This document shows, piece after piece, positions 52,646 through 57,277 of a stretch of 57,277 nucleotides of DNA (positions within the stretch are counted from its first letter, which is position 1; each line of letters begins with the position of its first letter). A program made the position numbers and the translations under genes. The stretch is from Bacillota bacterium (GTDB lineage Bacteria > Bacillota > Sulfobacillia > Sulfobacillales > JAIMBI01). Below the pieces are notes generated by a model. It was not told where the DNA came from. It searched no databases and was given only the letters and a program-made list of their open reading frames with translations. The stretch is taken from contig JAJYPH010000004.1 in assembly GCA_021795575.1 (NCBI GenBank), positions 1 to 57,277 on the forward strand. The letters are read 5' to 3'.

Positions 52646-54139
52646 TCAGCGGCCGTCCGCCGGTCGGTCCCACCCCTCCCGCACCAGACGGCGCACCACC
52701 TTGCCCGTGGGACCCGTCGGAAGTTCGGTCATCACCCGAATGTCACGCGGCCGCTTGTAGTCGGCCAGCTTGGCCCGGCAGGCGTCGCGCAGCGCCTCGA
52801 CGTCCGGGGTGCGGCCGGCGTGGGGCACGACGGCCGCCACCACCACCTGCCCCCGCTTGGGGTCGGGGAGGCCCACGGCGGCGGCCATCAACACGTCCGG
52901 GTTTTCCAGCAGCACGTCTTCCACTTCGCGCGGGTACACGTTTTCTCCCGCCACGATCATCATGTCCTGCTTGCGGTCCACCAGCCACAACCGCCCCGCC
53001 TCGTCCTGATATCCCATGTCCCCGAGCGTCAGGTACCCGTCCGGGTCCCGGGCGGCCCGAGTCGCCTCGGGGTTTTGCCAGTATTCACGCATGAGGCTCG
53101 GGGCTTGGACGTACACGTCCCCCACCGCGCCCGGCGCGACGGGTTGGCCCTCTTCGCCCACGATGCGCACCGACGCGCCCACCACCGGCCAGCCCACGCT
53201 GCCCACCGCCTCATCAGGCGCATGCTGCATCAGGGTCACGCCGCCGTACTCGGTCGCCCCATAGATGTCATACAGCCGTGCGTGGGGAAACACCCGCAGC
53301 AGGCGGTCGCGCAGCGCTAGGTCCAAGGGGGCCGAGGACGTCAGCGCGACGCGGAGGTGCGACGGCTCCAGCGCGCCGCGCTCGGCGGCATCGGCCAGCA
53401 TGGCCAGCATGCTGGGCACAAACATGGAATACGTCACCTGGTGCGTGTTGAACGCCTCGACAATATGCCCCGGATGGAACGTCCGGTGCGGGTAAATCAC
53501 GCACGTGGTCCCGATGATGAGCGAGAGTGTCACAAACCACATGGAGTTGACGTGAAACATGGGCAAGAGCGCCATCCCCACGTCCTCGGTGGTGATGGAC
53601 AGCTCAGCCAGCAGCACCAGCGCAATCATGAGGTTGGATCGGTGATCCCGCACCGCCCCCTTGGGCCGGCCGGTGGTGCCCGACGTGTACACGATCACCC
53701 AGGGGTCGGTCTCCTGCACCACCACCCGGGGATCCAGAGCGCTGGCCGCCAGCACCGCGTCCTGCCACGCGCGTCCCACGTGGATGTGCGGGGCTGGCGG
53801 CAGCAGGGCCCGAAAGTCTTCGTCGGCCAGCACCAGCCGCACCTGAGCGTCCGCCAGCACGTATTGGACTTCCGGCGCGGCCCACCGCAGGTTCACCGGC
53901 ACCGCCACGGCTCCGGCCCGGGCCGCCCCGAAATAAGCCACGGCCATCCACAGTCCGTTGGGCAGCAACAGCGCCACCCGATCCCCCGGGCCCACCCCCC
54001 AGGCCGCGAGCGCGTTGGCAAACTGATTCACCCGCCGGTCCAGCTCGCCATACGTCAGCGTCTCGGCGCCAAACACCAAGGCAGTTTTGTCCCGATGCCG
54101 CTGGCTCGCCGAGCGCAGCGCTTCGCCAATCGTCAGCAT
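52646..54139 (-). CDS. Acyl-CoA synthetase (AMP-forming)
   Basis: 497 residues from the ATG at 54139, nine bases after GAGG. P-loop-like VIVYTSGTTGRPKGAV, the adenylate motif YDIYGATEYGG, GYLTLGDMGYQDEAGRLWLV and the C-terminal catalytic Lys in TGPTGKVVRR are all intact. Activates a carboxylic acid as an acyl-AMP and then acyl-CoA; by layout it is the long- or medium-chain fatty-acid type. No other beta-oxidation gene is adjacent. Confidence 0.92.
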   Translation of the reverse strand: MLTIGEALRSASQRHRDKTALVFGAETLTYGELDRRVNQFANALAAWGVGPGDRVALLLPNGLWMAVAYFGAARAGAVAVPVNLRWAAPEVQYVLADAQVRLVLADEDFRALLPPAPHIHVGRAWQDAVLAASALDPRVVVQETDPWVIVYTSGTTGRPKGAVRDHRSNLMIALVLLAELSITTEDVGMALLPMFHVNSMWFVTLSLIIGTTCVIYPHRTFHPGHIVEAFNTHQVTYSMFVPSMLAMLADAAERGALEPSHLRVALTSSAPLDLALRDRLLRVFPHARLYDIYGATEYGGVTLMQHAPDEAVGSVGWPVVGASVRIVGEEGQPVAPGAVGDVYVQAPSLMREYWQNPEATRAARDPDGYLTLGDMGYQDEAGRLWLVDRKQDMMIVAGENVYPREVEDVLLENPDVLMAAAVGLPDPKRGQVVVAAVVPHAGRTPDVEALRDACRAKLADYKRPRDIRVMTELPTGPTGKVVRRLVREGWDRPADGR

Positions 54140-54316
54140 CCTTGTGCACCTCACACCCTTCTGGTGATCTAGGACGGGCCCGGCGACCGGCCGCCCTCAC
54201 CCCGTACGGGTTGCGCTCAGTATACAAACGGGGCGCCCTCCGCGCCATGGAGACAATCCATTACCCTGAAGAAGAGCCTCAGGACGGGCACCGAGCGGAC
54301 GAATGGAGGTTGGCGC

Positions 54317-55546
54317 ATGACCCGGGTAGGTCTCTTGACGGTCGGCAGCCGGGGGGACGTGGAGCCGTTTGTGGCGCTGGCGCTGGCGCTGCAGCGGCAG
54401 GGGGCCGACGTGCGGCTGGCCACCCACGAGCGCTTTCGTCCGCTGGCGGACCGCTATCAGGTGGCGTTTGCACCCCTGCCAGGCGATCCGGCCGAGCTCA
54501 TGGCGACGGCGGCGGGCCGCCGCGCCCTCACCTCCGGCAGAAACGTGGGCCGCTTTCTCACCGCGTTTCGGCAGCTCACCGAACATCTGGCGCTGCCCAC
54601 GTGGGACGCGGCCGAAGCCGCCATGCACGACCGCGACGTGCTGGTGTACTCGACGTTTGCGTTTCAGGGGCACTACTTGGCTCAGCATCTGGGCCTCCGC
54701 GCCGTGGCCGCCCACCTGCAGCCGCTGCTGCCCACCAGCGCATTCGCCAGCCCGGCCCTGCCGTTTCCCCTGCCCGGCCGCCTCCTGAAACGCTGGTCCC
54801 ACGATGCGGCGCTCCGCCTGTTTTGGCGGCAGGCCCGGGCGGGCGCCCTGCGGCTGACCGAGCGGGTGCCCGGCCTGGTGATCCCACGCGACGTCCCCTT
54901 CGCCCATGCGCTGCGCGATGAGGCGTGCGTGGTGGCGGTGAGCCCGTCCGTGGTGCCGCGGCCAGACGACTGGCCGCCCAAGGCGCACCTGACGGGCTAC
55001 TGGCGCCTTGCGCCCCCGCCCCGCTTCACGCCCCCGCCCGCGTTGGCAACGTTTTTGCAGGAGGGCCCCCCACCCGTCTACGTGGGATTCGGCAGCCTGG
55101 CCCAGCCAGATCCCGCGGCCGTGCGGACCCTGGTGGAGGCGGCGCTCGCGCGCGTGGGTCGCCGGGGCGTGGTCCATTCCGGCTGGAACGGCATTGCCGG
55201 GGAGGGGTCGTCCACCATCCACGTGGTCGAAGACGTCCCGCACGCGTGGCTGTTCCCGCGCATGGGTGCCGTGGTGCACCATGGCGGCGCCGGCACCACC
55301 GCCGCCGCGCTGGCGGCTGGCGTCCCGTCGGTGGTGGTGCCGCACTTTGGCGACCAGTGGTTCTGGGCCGAGCGCGTGGAGCAGCTGGGCGCGGGGGTCT
55401 CGGTGGCGCGGCGCCGCCTCACAGCCGACAGTCTCGCGGCCGCCGTCGCGGCGGCGCTGGACCGACCGTTTCCCACGGCCCTGACCGCCGCGCTCGCGGC
55501 GGAGGAGGGTGCGGACGCCGCCGCGCGGGTCGTGCTGGGCGCATGA
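54317..55546 (+). CDS. GT1-family glycosyltransferase (UGT/MGT-like)
   Basis: 409 residues, ATG seven bases after GGAGG. N-terminal RVGLLTVGSRGDVEPFVALA and C-terminal nucleotide-sugar motif VHHGGAGTTAAALAAGVPSV with HFGDQWFWAERVEQLGAG. This is the sterol/macrolide/rhamnosyl-transferase branch that decorates small lipophilic acceptors. Acceptor unknown. Divergent from the acyl-CoA ligase. Confidence 0.9.
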   Translation: MTRVGLLTVGSRGDVEPFVALALALQRQGADVRLATHERFRPLADRYQVAFAPLPGDPAELMATAAGRRALTSGRNVGRFLTAFRQLTEHLALPTWDAAEAAMHDRDVLVYSTFAFQGHYLAQHLGLRAVAAHLQPLLPTSAFASPALPFPLPGRLLKRWSHDAALRLFWRQARAGALRLTERVPGLVIPRDVPFAHALRDEACVVAVSPSVVPRPDDWPPKAHLTGYWRLAPPPRFTPPPALATFLQEGPPPVYVGFGSLAQPDPAAVRTLVEAALARVGRRGVVHSGWNGIAGEGSSTIHVVEDVPHAWLFPRMGAVVHHGGAGTTAAALAAGVPSVVVPHFGDQWFWAERVEQLGAGVSVARRRLTADSLAAAVAAALDRPFPTALTAALAAEEGADAAARVVLGA

Positions 55547-55676
55547 CGAGTGGCGGGCCGCGGGCGCTTCGCCTATCATGGCGCCACGTGAGCGCTGTCC
55601 GGGCACCAGATCCGGCACCGGGCCGTGTCAACGCGGTTTTCTCAGATGGTTTACCTTGTGGCAAAGGTGGGAGTCT

Positions 55677-56654
55677 ATGAACCCCGTAACACCCGTAAAA
55701 GATGGAGACCGAATCCCGGTGATTCTGGATGTGGACACCGGCATCGACGATGCCATGGCGATTTGGTATGCCCTGGCGTCCCCCCGGCTGGACGTCCGCG
55801 CGATAACCAGCTGCTTCGGCAACGGCGGGATCGAGGCCACCACCCGAAACACCCTGCTGGCCGTCGAGCTGTCGGGGCGGTCGGTGCCCGTCTACCAAGG
55901 GGCCGCCCACCCGCTTGCCTCAGGCGTGGTGGATACGGCCGAGGCCTTTCACGGCGCCAATGGCTTGGGGGAGGCGGTCCTCCCGGCGGTTCACGGCCAC
56001 GCCGAGGCCGAGCCGGCCGCCGAGTATCTGGCGTCCGCGCTGGCGGGGGGCGGCACTACGCTGGTGGCCACCGCGCGGTTGACCAATCTGGCGCTGGCGC
56101 TCGCCCTTCATCCCGAACTGGCCCAGCGCATTCCTCGGGTCGTCGTGATGGGGGGCGCCGCTTTCTGCCCCGGCAACGTCACGCCGGTGGCCGAAGCCAA
56201 CATCTGGGGCGACCCGGAAGCTGCCGACCTGGTGTTCCAGAGTGGCATCCCCGTGACGATGGTGGGACTGGACGTCACCCACCAGGCGTGCCTGACGGAC
56301 CAGCATCTCCGGGCTCGCGCCCCGGATCCCGAACGGGCCTACGCGGACGTGCTGGCCACGGCCACCGAATATTACATGCGGGCCTACAATCCCGGGGCAC
56401 CGGCAGGGGATCGCACGTGCCCGCTGCACGACCCACTGGCGGTGGCCGTGGCCGAAGACCCCACCATCGTCACGACCAGCCCGTATGCGGTCCGCGTAGC
56501 GCTGCAGGATTCCCTCACGCGCGGCATGACCGTGGTGGACGCGCGCGAACGCGCCCCGGCACCGACCCACCCGGTAGATGTGGCGCTCACCGTCGACGCG
56601 CCACGCTTTGTCCACGAGTTTTGTCGGCGGCTGGGCTACAACCACGTCCGATGA
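55677..56654 (+). CDS. Nucleoside hydrolase (IUNH family)
   Basis: 325 residues from the ATG at 55677 after AAAGGTGGGAG. The calcium-binding DVDTGIDDAMA motif near the N-terminus, VVVMGGAAFCPGNVTPVAEANIW-type segment in the middle and the His/Asp pair in CPLHDPLAVA near the end match inosine-uridine-preferring hydrolases (RihA/RihB/RihC). Cleaves ribonucleosides to base and ribose for salvage. No riboside transporter is adjacent. Confidence 0.93.
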   Translation: MNPVTPVKDGDRIPVILDVDTGIDDAMAIWYALASPRLDVRAITSCFGNGGIEATTRNTLLAVELSGRSVPVYQGAAHPLASGVVDTAEAFHGANGLGEAVLPAVHGHAEAEPAAEYLASALAGGGTTLVATARLTNLALALALHPELAQRIPRVVVMGGAAFCPGNVTPVAEANIWGDPEAADLVFQSGIPVTMVGLDVTHQACLTDQHLRARAPDPERAYADVLATATEYYMRAYNPGAPAGDRTCPLHDPLAVAVAEDPTIVTTSPYAVRVALQDSLTRGMTVVDARERAPAPTHPVDVALTVDAPRFVHEFCRRLGYNHVR

Positions 56655-56988
56655 GCCACAGGGCTGACCCATAGTTGGTAATAGTTAGTACTGGTTGGTA
56701 GACGAAGCATGGGTCGGGGTGCCGCCCCGCGGTGTGAATGCTGTCGTGACCTCGGATCGAGGCGCCGACGCGACGCGGGGGGCCTAGGGACCACGCGACG
56801 GCTAGGCGGCGGCGGACCGGGGGATCCGGCCGGAGGAGAAACCCGATGAGGGAGCCTACGCGATCTGCGCGATTCACGCGCGCGGATGGGTCACCCCGTC
56901 GCGCTGGCCATCGGGCCGCGTCAGAGACGCGTGACGGTGCCGGAGGAGGGCCAGAGCAAAGCGGGTCCGCGTGGTGACGGGGGCAGGT
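56655..56988. other. Gene-free stretch with TGGTA-type short repeats
   Basis: No gene seen. Just after the nucleoside hydrolase, bases 56672-56701 contain three imperfect copies of a TAGTTGGTA-like unit. A possible short frame near 56850 (ATGAGGGAGCC after GGAGG) is not convincing. Confidence 0.4.
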
Positions 56989-57106
56989 CTGTCGAGTCCC
57001 ATGCTGTTTGACCACGCGAGTCCCACGCTCCCGGACCGCGGGGCAGGAAGCAAAGAGCAGGGGGCGACGTTGGGTCGCCCCCTGCTCTCGCTCCGGTATC
57101 GGGGCC
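56989..57106 (-). repeat. 115-bp repeat, copy B (inverted)
   Basis: Inverted copy of 43501-43615. Its core is a perfect 15-bp hairpin, AGAGCAGGGGGCGAC with GTCGCCCCCTGCTCT around a five-base loop. Compared with copy A the lower stem has changed on both arms so that pairing is kept. Confidence 0.75.
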
Positions 57107-57277
57107 GGCCGGCGTACACGGTGCCGGCCCACGGCAGTTCGCTGGCCGCCGTCGTGGTCACCGCGTCGTCGACCAAGGTCGTCTGGGCCCCATAGGCCGC
57201 CATCAGGCAGGCCCGCGCCCAGGTGTTGAGCCGCCGCGGCAGGCCGCGCGCGACCATTCCCCGCCGGTCTGCAGGGC
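57107..57277 (-). other. Unidentified reading frame running off the edge
   Basis: The minus strand is open from the right edge into repeat B: RLNTWARACLMAAYGAQTTL and DDAVTTTAASELPWAG are readable. No family recognised. It may be the end of a transposase cut by the repeat, in the same way copy A cuts the IS256 frame. Confidence 0.35.

Noticed and set aside
1-57277. tRNA, rRNA, CRISPR arrays, prophage structural genes
   Set aside because: None recognised on either strand by reading; a covariance-model search would be decisive for tRNAs and small RNAs.

Overview
The window reads as the chromosome of a GC-rich, deep-branching member of the Bacillota (Symbiobacterium/Thermaerobacter/Sulfobacillus-like). 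This placement is an inference. It rests on strong AGGAGG-type ribosome binding sites, the rplM-rpsI-cwlD order, the coproporphyrin-type haem operon hemQ-hemE-hemH-hemY, an arginase and a Fur-family repressor. No rRNA or tRNA gene was recognised.

Layout. 0-8 kb: DMT exporter (cut by the edge), oligopeptidase B, cupin, thioredoxin, a LysR/permease pair, a Phd-type toxin-antitoxin module and a pirin. 8-13 kb: an AbrB/PIN module, a peroxiredoxin-like gene with an in-frame UGA, an acetyltransferase, an FAD oxidase, a VIT1-type transporter and a methyltransferase. 13-17.3 kb: haem operon. 17.4-25 kb: PrsA-like foldase, MarR, VOC protein, a glutaredoxin with an in-frame UGA, two UPF0145-like proteins and two MFS transporters. 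25-27.2 kb: two decayed exported-protein genes. 27.4-35.3 kb: mostly ordinary enzymes, MoaA and a Tad-like surface protein. 35.3-44.5 kb: a mobile-element graveyard (ISAzo13-like, IS630, DruA-like, IS110, IS256, a 115-bp repeat) that encloses a lower-GC gene cluster. 44.5-57 kb: a third UGA-containing redox protein next to a Fur gene, a DUF3048 lipoprotein, M20 hydrolase, arginase, CwlD, S9/L13, an acyl-CoA ligase, a glycosyltransferase, a nucleoside hydrolase, and an inverted copy of the 115-bp repeat.

Two results stand out. First, three unrelated thioredoxin-fold genes (peroxiredoxin-like 8959-9411, glutaredoxin 19812-20075, ArsC/Spx-like 44466-44825) each carry one in-frame UGA exactly where the first Cys of a C-x-x-C motif belongs. 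In each, 21-23 nt after the UGA there is a perfect 7-8 bp hairpin with the same three-base loop GUG. The simplest reading is three selenoproteins sharing one compact bacterial SECIS type; two of the stems differ by a compensatory base-pair change. The Sec machinery genes (selA, selB, selC, selD) are not in the window.

Second, 37.3-41.0 kb holds a small-peptide cluster: a 72-residue peptide with a signal-like N-terminus, a radical-SAM enzyme, a CPBP membrane protease and an ABC exporter. A divergent XRE-TPR regulator of the type that senses peptides lies beside it. Every large component is damaged (truncated radical SAM, exporter cut by IS630, regulator with an in-frame TAA). It looks like a recently decayed RiPP or peptide-signalling locus.
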